14,401 bases of DNA from Spirogloea muscicola (GCA_009602725.1 WELB01000139.1:337911-352311); one strand, 5' to 3'; positions 1 to 10,600 are shown, counted from the first letter of the stretch. Notes: generated from the letters alone by a model not told the origin. Numbers and translations: made by a program.

Positions 1-49
1 GCCCTCGCCGCCGTCGCCGCGGCTCTGACGGCCATCGCGACGCCGCCGT

Positions 50-50
<1 letters not shown>

Positions 51-80
<30 letters not shown>
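51..80 (+). repeat. (CCG)10 trinucleotide run
   Basis: Ten perfect CCG units run directly into CAG (81-83) at the start of the first recognisable GID4 exon. Read in the GID4 frame they would encode poly-proline. If 81-83 is the acceptor, they form its pyrimidine-rich tract instead. Confidence 0.95.
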
Positions 81-81
<1 letters not shown>

Positions 82-83
82 AG

Positions 84-1950
84 GCGTTCATGGGCAAGCA
101 GAACGTGAGCAGCGCCGCGAGCGCCAAGGAGGAGGCGTGGCGCGTCTTCGTGCGCGTCCAGGCCTGCGACGCCCGCGCCGGCTACCTCTGCGGCTCCATG
201 GAGGCCCTCGCGGCGCAGACGCCGGTAGCCCTTCATCGCCGCCGCCGCCGCCGCCGCTGCCCATCACGCTGCCGGCTGCGCCGCGGACAGCACACCTGGC
301 GTATCCTGCCATGGCCGCGGCGTTGTGCGCGCGCAGCGCAGCTTGGTCGACGATAGGTTCTTGGAGCGGGACTAAGTGTCAAATTCTAAGGTCATGGTTA
401 AGGTTTAGGTTAAGGTTTAGGGGTTATGGTTTGGTTATGGGTGGGGTTTGGGTTTGGGGTTAATCTGATACGGCAGTCGCTGAGGGCAGACCGGTGTGCT
501 GCGGGAGCACCATGGGGCCTGCGTTAGTCAGTTTGAATCTGAGCTGCCAGTGCCGCGCCGGTGGCGGCGTGGGCGGCGGCCTCTCACGGTGGCGGCTGTG
601 TGCTGGGCGGCGGCAGGTTGTGACATTCTGGGAGGGCGAGATCGTGGACAACCAGAACCACCACTTCATCACCAACCAGTGGGAGGCCAGGCGAGGGCCG
701 CCGCTGCGCTCCTTGCTGCAATCCACATTTCCAATATCTGTTACTGTTCCCATAACCAAGTAACATTGCTGTCTCCCACTACAGGAATGCACTAGCTAAA
801 CTAGTGATCACAGTATCTTCCCTAGAACCCAAATGATCTGTGGTGGTGGGCGTGACGCCCGTGGCCCCTTGACGATGCGCAGCCAAGAGACGGATGTCTG
901 CCACTGGTCCAAGTTCCCCAGCTTCGGCCCACTCCGGGTACGCGCCTCCTCGAGCGTCCTCGCTCAAGCCTCAAGCTAGATCCTGCGTGATCAATCAGAA
1001 CTTAGGCCAACTGAATCTAATGCTTGTCAAAGAGGCCCTGAAGTTGAGATGGACCTGTGGTCACTGTCGATTTTTAGTCGGGTGCTTGTTCTTCGAGCGC
1101 CGCACCGAGCCCGATTGAGCCTGGGTGCGATGGCACTGTGGGCTCAGGACGCGGTGCAGCGCGACGGCGGCAAGTCCATCGACCTCGCAACCTACCCGTG
1201 CGTCTTCATGGTGAGGCCCTCCTGCGCGTACTGCGGCCCTTGCCGCACTTTCCATTGGCGCCAAGAGTGTCGCTCTCGAGTCGCCCTCGCCACACCATCC
1301 GATGGGGCGTCCAGTGCTGCGGCAGCGGTGGAAGGAGAAGTTCTTTGTCAACGCTGGCAGCGAGTGCGGGCTCACGATTGCGGGCTTCTACTATGTCTGC
1401 CTCGCGCGCGAGGATGGCGCCATTCACGGCTTCTACTACGACCCTCACAGCAGGTGCTCCCCTTGCCCAATCTGCTTCATGTTGCTGATACATCTCGTTG
1501 TTAACTACCTAAAGTCTGCAATACAAGTGTGTCAACAAGCACAGAGAGGAGTATGCTATGTTTGCAGAAGCCCCTTTGGGGTGGTCATGGAAACGGTAGT
1601 AGAATCACAAAGCCCCTGACTGTGTGTCGCTTAGGGTCTGAGAGACGTAAGTTTCTGGCATAAGTTTCTGTTCAATTTTCTGGTCTCCTCACTGTGAGGA
1701 AGTTGCTTGCAGGGCGTGCAATCATACAGCAAAAACAATTTTGTGCAGTAGGTCCTTTGTATTGAGCTAGGGATTCATGGTGTCTTTGAGTATCCAGTAA
1801 GGAGGCTCTATCGTGAGCTAGGCCATGTGGACCTCAAGGAATCTCTCTGTGGCTTTCTCTAAACATCGCAGCCCTTTCCAGAAGCTGGAGCTCCAGCCAA
1901 CCAATGAGGGCCGCTTTGGGTACAGCTCCGCCACATACAAGCTGAGCTGA
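84..1950 (+). CDS. GID4: GID4/Vid24-family substrate receptor of the GID/CTLH E3 ligase, 3' part, 6 exons
   Basis: Exons: 84-224, 617-690, 883-937, 1148-1210, 1326-1453, 1872-1950 (TGA 1948-1950), giving 179 residues in one frame. Seen: a GYLCGSMEAL segment in the first exon, VVTFWEGEIVDN in the second, HWSKFPSF in the third, DGGKSIDL in the fourth, RWKEKFFVN and GLTIAGFYYVC in the fifth, and PFQKLEL..TNEG in the last. These follow the order of plant GID4-like proteins and cover the beta-barrel. Known: human and yeast GID4 bind N-terminal proline degrons and hand substrates to the cytosolic/nuclear CTLH ligase. Human pocket residues Q132, E237, S253, Y258 and Y273 correspond here to Gln (99-101), Glu (1335-1337), Thr (1374-1376), Tyr (1389-1391) and Tyr (1434-1436). 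The left edge is uncertain. I place an acceptor CAG at 81-83, but the frame is also open leftwards to base 3 through a poly-Pro stretch, so this exon may extend off the window. Intron 2 is GC-AG. Confidence 0.93.
238..252 (+). repeat. (GCC)5 run just inside GID4 intron 1
   Basis: Five GCC units, then GCTGCC, begin 13 bases after the donor at 225. With the CCG run at 51-80, the first visible GID4 exon has GCC/CCG triplet runs on both sides. Confidence 0.9.
389..462 (+). repeat. Telomere-like T/G-rich tract in GID4 intron 1
   Basis: The stretch is almost free of C and alternates T/A and G runs. It includes GGTTTAGG (402-409), GGTTTAGGGG (414-423) and several GGTTATGG/GGGTTTGGG variants. The plant and Chlorella telomere unit is TTTAGGG, so this looks like a decayed interstitial telomeric sequence. 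It could also be a simple T/G-rich expansion, because no perfect tandem copies remain. Confidence 0.6.
439..459 (+). other. Predicted G-quadruplex motif
   Basis: Four G tracts (439-441, 443-446, 450-452, 456-459) are separated by loops of 1, 3 and 3 bases, which satisfies the classic G4 rule. It lies on the coding strand of GID4 intron 1, so it would also be present in the pre-mRNA. Confidence 0.8.
691..882 (+). other. GID4 intron 2, non-canonical GC-AG
   Basis: Exon 2 ends GAGGCCAG at 690 and the intron begins GCGAGG. It ends ATGCGCAG at 882. Joining 690 to 883 rebuilds a split AG|C serine codon and gives WEASQETDVCHWSKF, which aligns without a gap to plant GID4-like proteins. No usable GT lies between 690 and the in-frame end of the homology. 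Confidence 0.8.
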
Positions 1951-2540
1951 TGGGTCTTGGCATTAAGAATTTTCTCGGCTGGATCTGAGACTCAGGCGAT
2001 TTATGCAGTGAGCCACAGTAAGCCCAACCTCACAGAAATGACCTTAGCTTGGGAGGTGGTTGTTACATTAGTGCTGTTCACGCAGTGAGACATGTATCAG
2101 TAACTTCATTGTGCCAAGTATCTATTAGAAATGTGTTTCAGTCTGCAACCTGTCAGCATCGAATGTTGCAGTCTGACAACAGTTTGTGAGTGGATCATGT
2201 CGGGTCCTTACCCTGCAATTGCTTTGGCTGTGCATGTGCTTCTTGACGGACGCTGGTTGGCCAACTTCGAAGAGCATGTCACGAAGTCAGAGCGCAGACA
2301 GAGGCCATGGGGGCAATGCAAATGGTCTTTCACTAGCTTGCACCCCTCAAGCATGCACCCCACCTGACCAATGATGATGTGAATGATCAAAGCCCATTGG
2401 TGATTGAAGCCTCATCAGCTGTCCGAAGGGGCATCCATCAGAACTGGCACTCTCTAACCTGCTGGAAATGTGGTGTGCCTGGCCAGCCTTAGGCAGGAAG
2501 TTAATCTTGATGATCCACTGTAGGGACCATATGTTCGTAT

Positions 2541-2580
2541 CCCCACTTGGCCTCTTTGTGTAAGAAAAGGCCAGGTGGGG
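2541..2580 (+). terminator. Strong hairpin with TGTAA in the loop, candidate GID4 3'-end signal
   Basis: Left arm 2541-2553 pairs with right arm 2568-2580 (13 pairs, one of them G-T). After a one-base bulge (C2554), 2555-2557 pairs with 2565-2567. The total is 16 pairs closing a 7-base loop GTGTAAG (2558-2564). The loop holds TGTAA (2559-2563), the common chlorophyte poly(A) signal, about 610 bases after the GID4 stop. The structure is directly visible; its use as a 3'-end signal is inference. Confidence 0.5.
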
Positions 2581-2611
2581 CCAGAGCTTAAGCTCACAAT
2601 TTTTTGTTTAG

Positions 2612-2616
2612 TGTAA
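2612..2616 (+). promoter_or_regulatory. Second candidate TGTAA poly(A) signal for GID4
   Basis: TGTAA lies in an AT-rich context about 50 bases beyond the hairpin-loop copy. Green algae usually cleave 10 to 20 bases after this pentamer. Which copy is used cannot be told from sequence. Confidence 0.35.
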
Positions 2617-3050
2617 ATATGACCTCACACTGCTGAGAGAGAGGGAAGCTTGTGTCTTGCCGATTGCCACCAGCTTGTCTTGCCTAGTGGGCGCACGACA
2701 GGATATCACAATTTGCAGGTTTAGCTGCCAATCAGCTAAAAGCAAGGAAGACGTTAGGGCCAGGCTTGCACTCATGGAGAAAAGATGTCCTTTTCTTCTT
2801 CTTTTACTTTTTCTTTTTACTGCTGCACAGTGGAGCTTATGGCTCCTGCATTTGTGCTGAACGTCATGATCCACTTTGCACTCCTATTGCCACTGCTGTA
2901 TGGGATACTACATATCATGAAGGCTCCTGAGTCAGGTGGGATGGCAATCTTGCTCTCGTGACTCTGTGCCAATGCTCGCCCAAGTCAGTGTATCCATTTT
3001 GGACTGGCCTCCGTCAGCCACCATACTTCTATAGACTAGTTGTTTTATTG

Positions 3051-3089
3051 ACTGATGCAATCAACTGATGCAATTTACTGATGCAAAGT
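3051..3089. repeat. 13-base tandem repeat, three copies
   Basis: Units at 3051-3063, 3064-3076 and 3077-3089 share the core ACTGATGCAA and differ only in the last three bases. The array lies 240 to 280 bases past the BRR2 stop, in its likely 3' UTR or just beyond. Confidence 0.85.
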
Positions 3090-3266
3090 CCCTGCACAAG
3101 AATGCTGACAAGGCATCAAAGAGTTTTACAGACGGAACCTCCAGGAGTTCGTAACCACCTCTGGCCGGACGAAGGTCAACACCCTTCTTCATAGCCACGG
3201 ACAAAGAATGCCTTGCAGGGCATGACTGTTTAAGTGGTGACACACTATACAAATGGTGACTAATCA

Positions 3267-3271
3267 TTACA
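3267..3271 (-). promoter_or_regulatory. Candidate TGTAA poly(A) signal for BRR2
   Basis: TTACA on the plus strand is TGTAA on the BRR2 strand, about 56 bases after its stop codon. Another copy lies at 3130-3126. The near copy would give a very short 3' UTR for an alga, so the farther one is equally plausible. Confidence 0.35.
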
Positions 3272-3326
3272 GGATGGCACCCTGCTCTTGGCTCTCAAGG
3301 TGTTCACTGCAGATGGCACATGCCCA

Positions 3327-6300
3327 TCAATCCTCCTCCATGGCTGCTGTGCCCTCGCCGCCCTTCACATTGATGGAGAACTCGTACTCCTGGTCGCAGC
3401 CCAGGTACGAGTCGCACATGAAGTAGAGCGTGTACGACTTGCTTCCAGAGGCTGCGGGCGCCGTGAACTCCAGCTTTGGGCTGGCTTTCCGCTGCAGATT
3501 CACGCGCTTGATTGCCAGCAGCTGGTTGCTCTTGACATCGCCGACGACCACCCACCAGCCCTCCTCCTTGGCCTTGGGGAAGCGCGGGGCGTCCACAGGG
3601 CCGAGCTCTGCGCCTGCCTCGAGCTCCCTCTCCAGCGTCACCTGCGGCCATACATGGACCCATTCATCAGGAATTGAGACGCACTCTAGCCACCATAACG
3701 ACTGGTCAGCTCATGACGGCGGCTTATATACTTGACTAAACCACAGCCCATAAATTGACACGCTATGACTTCGCCACGCCATCAATTCACGCCATCAACT
3801 ACCATTCCCACAGCCATGAAGGATCTGCTATGCATACTTGCACTGTCACCGTGTCTCCAGGGAGGATGTCATTGGCATTGGTCACAGTGTGTGAGAGGTC
3901 GATGTTGGGGAAGCGATTGCAGAATCGTGCAACGTCGAGAAGCTGGTCCTCGTTCATCTGCAGCAACTTCTGCCGATCATCATCCTCCATCTCGATCAAG
4001 TCGAAGATGGTCTCGATGCCCTTGTCAGCCGCCGCCTTGGCCAGGTCCTTGGTGAAGTGCGGTAGCTGGAGCAGGACAGGGTCCCTCTCCCACAACCCCT
4101 GCGCCATCACAGTAGTAAAGCAAAGCAGTCTCACCCATTTAGCAGGGTCTACAGCCACGTATTAATGCTCCTTGAGGGCTTACAAAGAGCGCGTGTTGTC
4201 AGAATTTAGCGCACATAATTACAGTGTTCTGGTTCCTTTTCCGTCAGCAAGAAATTGCACGTCACAACGGCCACCCTGCTAGAAGCAACCCACAGTAATC
4301 GCGTTCCCCACGATGAGGCTCAAGTCCCATGAGTCAAACAAGGCTGCGTACCTGAGCGACCATCTGAGAGAGCTCCATAGCAGCGAGCGCCGGTCCCAGC
4401 CAGCCAGAGGAGGACACCACGTCCACCATCGCCTGGAGCAGCCTGCCAGCGTCCAGCAGCACATCCCTCTGATCCTGCGCCAATGTTCCAGGCACTGTGT
4501 GCCTCGCAAAATGCGCCTGCAAGAATCTCAGACATACATTTAGCACAAGGACAACTAACTGAATCTGCTTCAGAAATTAGCAGTCTCGAGGTACTCTAAT
4601 TTGCAACGACTGCTTTCAAGGTGCACCATGTTTTGCATGCCAAAGTACACCTCAAGCTTGTTGACCTGCTCTTGTGTGGGTGTACTTAAATTTGCTTCCA
4701 CAGGGGTCGCTAATTGACAAACTGTTGACATGCAATATAGAATCAAGCAGACTAAGTCCACTGCTGGTCAATGCTCCTGTGAGATGCAGTAGTAAGAGCA
4801 GGATTCTGGAGGGATTTATTTGCTGTCAATGGTATGAAGATCAGCAGGTCCTTACTTGAAGGAGAACATTGGCCTTAGTATGAGGATCAGACATTTTGGG
4901 ATTATCAAGCGTGAAGCGCTGATGATTGAGCATCTTCCGGACGCTCTCCTCGTCGCCTGGCCGCATGGCCAGCTTCTCGTATTCTGTGGCGGACGATAGA
5001 ATCTCTATCAAGCCCTGAACAGCACGATAGAGCGAAGATGAATCAGACAGCTGCTGCAAAAGGTTGGTCCAAGGAGATCCGAGGATAGACCAAAAACCAA
5101 AGCCAAGTGTATTTACAGTACATGTTATATTCACCTTCAGCTTGGTCTTGGCTGTGAGTGACGAGGAGAAGAGCTCGATGGTGGTGTAGGTGATATAGTA
5201 ATATGCAGCAATCATTCCAAGGTTCAAAGGGGACAGGTCCATGTCATCCTCAACGCTCAAGCACTTGCTTGCTTCGAGGTCAGAGAGCGTAGTCTCCACA
5301 AGCTCACTCAAATGATCACTGTAGTCAAACAGAAGGCTAACTTTGAGTCCTTAGAAGGTGACAGACAAGAACATGCCTGATTGTGTAAGTAGCCACACAT
5401 TTGAAGGGTACACATATGATCATGGACTGTGCTGTACCTCAAATGCCGATGAGTAACGCCCTGCAGGTTGTAGTAATTTGGGTTCTGAGCGAGCCGGCGG
5501 TACATGAATGACCAAGTGAGGTAATCCACTGCATCTTGCTTGTTTTCAATTGTCCTCACCACTACCTGTAAGTGCATTGCGGTTGATCAAATTTCATAAC
5601 AAGACATGCTTCATAAATTAAGAAAAATAGAATAATGCCCAGACAGTAGCAGTCAGGGGAGATCTGATTGGTACCTCTGCATTCATGTGGTCGTGCAGGT
5701 AATGGTCAAGGTGACTCTCCGCCGGAAGGGGCTCGTATAGGAACTTCTTGTAGTACTCCTTCTTCGGAGCGTGGCAGAGGATCACGCACTTGCCCGATGA
5801 GTCTATCAGCGGGCGAGACGCGCGGCCCATCATCTGGAGCAGGTCCGTGATCGGGTAGTCTGCGTGCGAGCTCTCCCGCGCGTCATAAAACTGCGTGCCC
5901 ATGACCACGACCAGGTGCGAGGACAGCGACATGCCCCAGCAGGTGCTAGCGCTGGCCACGCAGACCTGCACACAACACCGCAGCTTACAGATTTGATTGG
6001 CGGGAATGGCTAACGTAATATCTGTCGTTAATTGGACAAAATTGAAGGATGCACTGAAATCATTGCTCCTCTGCTGGTGGCATAAGCATGAGAAGAAGGG
6101 ACCATGGCCATAAGGCGGACCTATATTACCCAACTTGTGACCCACTGCAAGATATTAAGCAACATTAGTGGCAAAATCCCCTGCAATTGACAACTGTAAC
6201 AAGAACTGAAATGCTTGGGGTTGGGGTCAAGGTGGTCGCCTGACCTGAATAGCTCCGGCGGCAAAAAGCTGCTGGACAACTTCCTGTTCTGCATCCGCCA

Positions 6301-7652
6301 GGCCTTCATGGAGGTAACCGATGCCAGCTTCCAGAGCATCTCGTAGGCCCTTCTCCTTGACTCGCCCGAGGAATGGGGCGAGATCCTCTGGCGTGCAGTG
6401 CAAGAAGTTGGCAGCACTGGACTTCCCGCCAGCCGCTGCCGTAGCGGAACTCTCCACTGCCGCGTACGTTGCCAGGTCCAGGGCCGCCAGCCTTGCATGC
6501 TTCCGAGTGGGCACGAAGACTAGAGCCGGCTTCGCCCCCTTGCCCGTGTGCTGCTTGATAGCGGTGTAGGTCGGCTTTGTCATGGCCTGCACTAGTCAGA
6601 GAGGCACTGTGACTTACCAAGCACTGCCCTGTCCTATGCACTTCAGAGTCAGGTATATAGTCAACTTTGGATGATCTAGCACTTGAACTCATGCAGAGAT
6701 TGGTGCAATGAAGCGGTATACCTCGGAGCAGACATTGTTCTCAGGATATGAAAGAGTATAAGGGGCTGACATGCTTTACTATCAGGAGACAGTACCTGCA
6801 TGCGGCCCTCAAAATTGGCAATGTCGACCCCTTGTATGTGGATCTCGAGCGGCACAGGTCGAACGCCCGGCGGGAAGTTGAACAGGCCCTGGCTGCTGGC
6901 TCCGATCCACTCTCCGAGGTCCTTGGCATTGGCAAGCGAAGTCGACAGGCCAACTATGCGGACCTTGTTCTCTATCTGACTGTCCATGTACCGCATACGA
7001 GAGCACACGACTTCGAGGGCGGGCCCGCCTTCGCCTCCAATGAGGTGAAGCTCGTCGACGATAAAGAGCTCCACCGTCTGGACATGCTTCCTCCTCTTCC
7101 AGTGGCGCGACAGCACGTCCCACCTCTCTGGCGTTGTGATGACAATCTGTCCAGTCAAGCCAGGGAGTAAAACGTTCATACCAAGAAGCTACAGAAGGCA
7201 CGGTCAAATGGCTCATGCAGTAGCCTAAGCGCAACAAAACAGTAAAGAGCCAGGATCCAGTCCAATCCACTTCACTCTCTTGGATACAATAAATATGCAG
7301 TGGCAATCCACAACACTGCCAGAAGTAGATGTACATCGATGAATTCAACATTTGTACCATTTGGTCAATAGTCAATCACCTGAGATTTTTCCAGCAACTT
7401 TAAGTCGGTAGCGCTCTCTCCAGTGAGCATGGCCACCCTCACACCAAGTCCCACACTGAATTTGGCATGCCAGTCCCTCAACCTCTCCTTCGCCAGCGCC
7501 TCAAGAGGAGCGACGTACACGCAGTGTCCCCGCTTCTCTGCCGGGTTTTGCAGCAACCGTAGGATGGCAAACTCAGCGCAGATGGTCTTTCCAGAGCCCG
7601 TTGGAGCAGCCACCAGGACATTGTCGTCGGTAGTGTAGAGCACCGTGAACAC
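3327..7652 (-). other. BRR2 C-terminal (regulatory) helicase cassette and second Sec63 unit (exons 16-25)
   Basis: Seen motifs: I, APTGSGKT (7607-7584); II, DELH (7056-7045); III, STS where the N-cassette has SAT (exon 17); IV region, [10 protein letters not shown] (exon 18); [14 protein letters not shown] (exon 19); [11 protein letters not shown] (5836-5810). Known: in BRR2 the C-terminal cassette binds nucleotide but is catalytically weak or inactive. It stimulates the N-terminal cassette and docks Prp8 and other factors. The altered motifs III and V fit this. The arginines of motif VI are kept, whereas I recall the human copy reading HANRP there. Exons 21-25 encode the second Sec63 unit, including [13 protein letters not shown]-type sequence (here [13 protein letters not shown]) and [11 protein letters not shown]. 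Confidence 0.94.
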
Positions 7653-10600
7653 CTGATCAAGGGACGCTCATTAAGTGGCACATCTAGCTGAAGTTGATCA
7701 TCTGAATACCTCACCCATCTGCATACTATGACCTCTGTGGTTCTTTGCAGAAGGAGTAGCACATGCTGCAGAGATCATACGCTACAAATATGCATATTAT
7801 ATATTACCATGTCGGCTGGGTTCAAGCAGGGACTTAAACACCAATCTCCTATGATGCTATATGTGCAGCAGAAGGTGAAGAGGGGTAACACCAACCTGAG
7901 TCTGGATAGGATTATAATGGGTGAAATTCTTCGCATACAGGACCTCATAGCTTGGATTTCTGAGAGCTGTGACGGGCAGAGGCTGGAGGTCGAGCAGCTC
8001 CGTGGGTGGGGGGTACTTCTCAGGCAGGATGAGGTGCCGGAAGCTGACGGGCAGCACGGTCTCCGAGTTCAGCCACTTGTCTGACACCACCCGGATGAAG
8101 TACTGGGGCGGCAGGGGCTCGTAGGTCGGCACAGTGAAGCTCAAATGGTGGTCCTCCTGTTGCAGAATGAATTAGCCTGGTGAATGCTGAAGTCTCTACC
8201 ACAAAGGAAATGCACTCTACAACGTGATCTACTCTAGTGAATGTTTCCACAACAATAGTAGACATGCCAAAACATTTTACTCAGTAAGCAAGATGCAATC
8301 AGATTCAATCTGTTATGATGGGAGTCACAAGGAAATGCTTTCAGTAAAAGCAGGTACCTCAGCATACTGCATCTTGAGAAGGAAATACTCATGGTGGAGG
8401 ATGACCTCGCCGTCATTATCCTCCACAATCACCCAAAAGGGCTCTACAAAGCCATGAATCTTCTCATCCCATTGGAAGTCCGGCGTAATTGTGAGGTCAA
8501 CTTTGAGAATTGACCGTGTGATTGGTTGGATGTGAGCAGCAAGCTCAACACGTGGGAACTGCAAAAAGGGCACAGCATACCACCTCAGTCACCCTCATTA
8601 TGTGCAAGGTCAGGTACACTTGCACAGAAGAACCCATTAGCAAGGATATTCGAGTGCTTCACTGAGCTTCACTTGACAGTGCACGAATGCTGAGAGGAGA
8701 GGTGACACGAATTCGGGGTCTAATAGTGCACGTTAGTAGTGTGTGAGTGTGAGTGTGCAATGCATTACCTGATGAATCAACTTGTGGAGAACCTTGCCCA
8801 CCTTGGGCGAGCGCACGAGCTCACCAAGCTCCTGGGAGGAGAGGTCGTAGTATCTTTGCCATGGCAGATCCTTCTTCTCCAGCCTTGACAGAATGTCTGC
8901 TGGGATGCCTCGGAACTGCCTCAGCGGGGTCTGGCTCTGCCACATCCGCTTGGACACCATCTTGCACAACGAGAGGGCCTTTTCAGTCAATTGCGCCCAG
9001 CCCCGCTTGAGTACAATCTCAAAGAGGGCTCTCATCAGCCTGCCAGCACTCTGCGAAAAGTCAGACACGCAAAGATTGAATATGAGTTTGTCCGCCTGCT
9101 GTAAATGTCCTGCGGTGGTCTGTGCACATTGGGTAGCCATATGCACCAAAGCCAATCTTCAAATTCAATGCTTGAAATTAGTGCGTGACATAACAATAAG
9201 CCTAAACAAGATCTTGTTCAAGCATCTGCAATGCAATGCATAATAAGTTTCAGGCAAAGAATGTTCGGAACACTTGTAACCGACAGGATGACTAACAATC
9301 TTGTGTGAAAAGTACCTGGGTCACAAAAACCATGTCGGAGGTCAAAGAGAGGCCCTCTAGCTTGAGCTGACTAATGTATGCCTGCAAAAGTACGTTAATC
9401 TTTGCACTTGGGTCTTCCAATGACTCCTTCACTGGAATAGGCACTCTTTCGAGCAGCTTTGCAAGCTCCATCTTCTCCTCCTCCCTTACACCAACGTACT
9501 TGAACTCTTCACTGCAGATCACAATTATTTCTTCAGATTCCTACAAGCTTTGCTAGACAATCATGCACTAAAAAGTTGGCAAAGCAGTTGTGCAGTTACG
9601 GTCTTAGCACAAGGCTTACGGTCCAAGGTCTTCCAAAAAGGATCAATGTACATTGTGTACAGACTTTGCCTCTCAATCTAATACAAGACAAAGTCTCACG
9701 AAATGCAGGTGATGATGTTGTGCAGGCGAACCTCAGGGAAAATAGTCGACATAGCTCTATGTCGCCCATAGTGGGCTTGAGGTGCTCGTTGTATGTCGCA
9801 ATGGTCCCGTGACTGATGTAGTAGAAGCTGGCAATGCGCCCAAGGTCAGTGACTTGGAAGTAGCCGCTTTTCCGGTCATACTTCACAAGATTGTTCTTGT
9901 CCAACTGTATTGCTGCTGAGTGGATCTGTCATAATATGACAGACAGGAGCTCTTTGTTTAATGCATGATCATCCCTGATTGATAGTGGAAAGAAAGCAGT
10001 CCTGTGGTATTTATTGACAGCAGGAAGGTGCTTGCTTGCAACATTTGGGACAGGCTGATGAAGATGCAAGCTCCTCTGTCTGTTGACTTACCAGGTCAGC
10101 ACGGCGGTCTTCCAGCAGGGGGTCTCGATCCCGCTCCTCCTGAGTGACCCCATACAGAGTGGGGTTCTGGAGCATGCGCACGAAGAGGTATGTGTACGCG
10201 AGCCACCGGCAAGCTTCCTTGGCGTCTTGAACAGTGCCAAGCACAATCTCTGCGTTGAGGTTGTCGGCCAGCTTGGCAATGTACTGGCTCTCAATTGGCA
10301 GCTGCTGATTCATAAGAGAGAGGTAGAATTGCAGCTCGCCGTGACCGGTGATGATGATGCCCTCGCCGTATGTGTCGAACTGCGGCCGGCCAGCTCTGCC
10401 CAGCATCTGCATGACGTCCAGCGGCGAGAGCTCCACCCAGGACCCTTTCTCGGGATTGTAGACCTGGGTACCCTTAATGATCACGGTGTGCGCGGGCAGG
10501 TTGACGCCCCAGGCAAGGGTCGCTGTTGACACCAGAACCTGCAAAAGCATTGGCATGTCCATTAGACAGATCAAAAGAAGCCTTGCTCAATTAAGCCTAC

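Larger units (their letters stand above)
1951..3326. other. Convergent intergenic region / 3' UTRs; no supported gene
   Basis: This covers 1376 bases between the GID4 stop (plus) and the BRR2 stop (minus). Open frames here are short (at most 88 residues) and resemble nothing I know. The stretch should contain both 3' UTRs. Structure seen: a hairpin at 2541-2580, a second TGTAA at 2612-2616, a T-rich tract plus CAG at 2788-2830, a 13-base triple repeat at 3051-3089, and minus-strand TGTAA sites at 3130-3126 and 3271-3267. Confidence 0.75.

Noticed and set aside
1049-1504. 151-codon plus-strand frame as a separate gene
   Set aside because: Only 1148-1210 in it is real coding sequence (GID4 exon 4). 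The rest reads through introns and runs out of frame over exon 5.
2657-2860. 67-codon plus-strand frame ending in a hydrophobic, Leu/Phe-rich stretch
   Set aside because: The hydrophobic run is just the translated T-rich tract. There is no homology and no conserved start context.
3061-3267. 68-codon minus-strand frame downstream of BRR2
   Set aside because: It resembles nothing known, overlaps the 13-base repeats and most likely lies in the BRR2 3' UTR.
8725-8740. TACTAAC-like branch-point sequence on the minus strand in BRR2 intron 13
   Set aside because: It lies near the donor and about 165 bases from the acceptor, too far to be the working branch point.
10083-10529. 148-codon plus-strand open frame (and similar ones at 6748-7170, 11250-11618, 12184-12687)
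   Set aside because: They lie antisense to confirmed BRR2 exons, cross exon-intron borders and show no recognisable domain. They are open because of the codon bias of the opposite strand.
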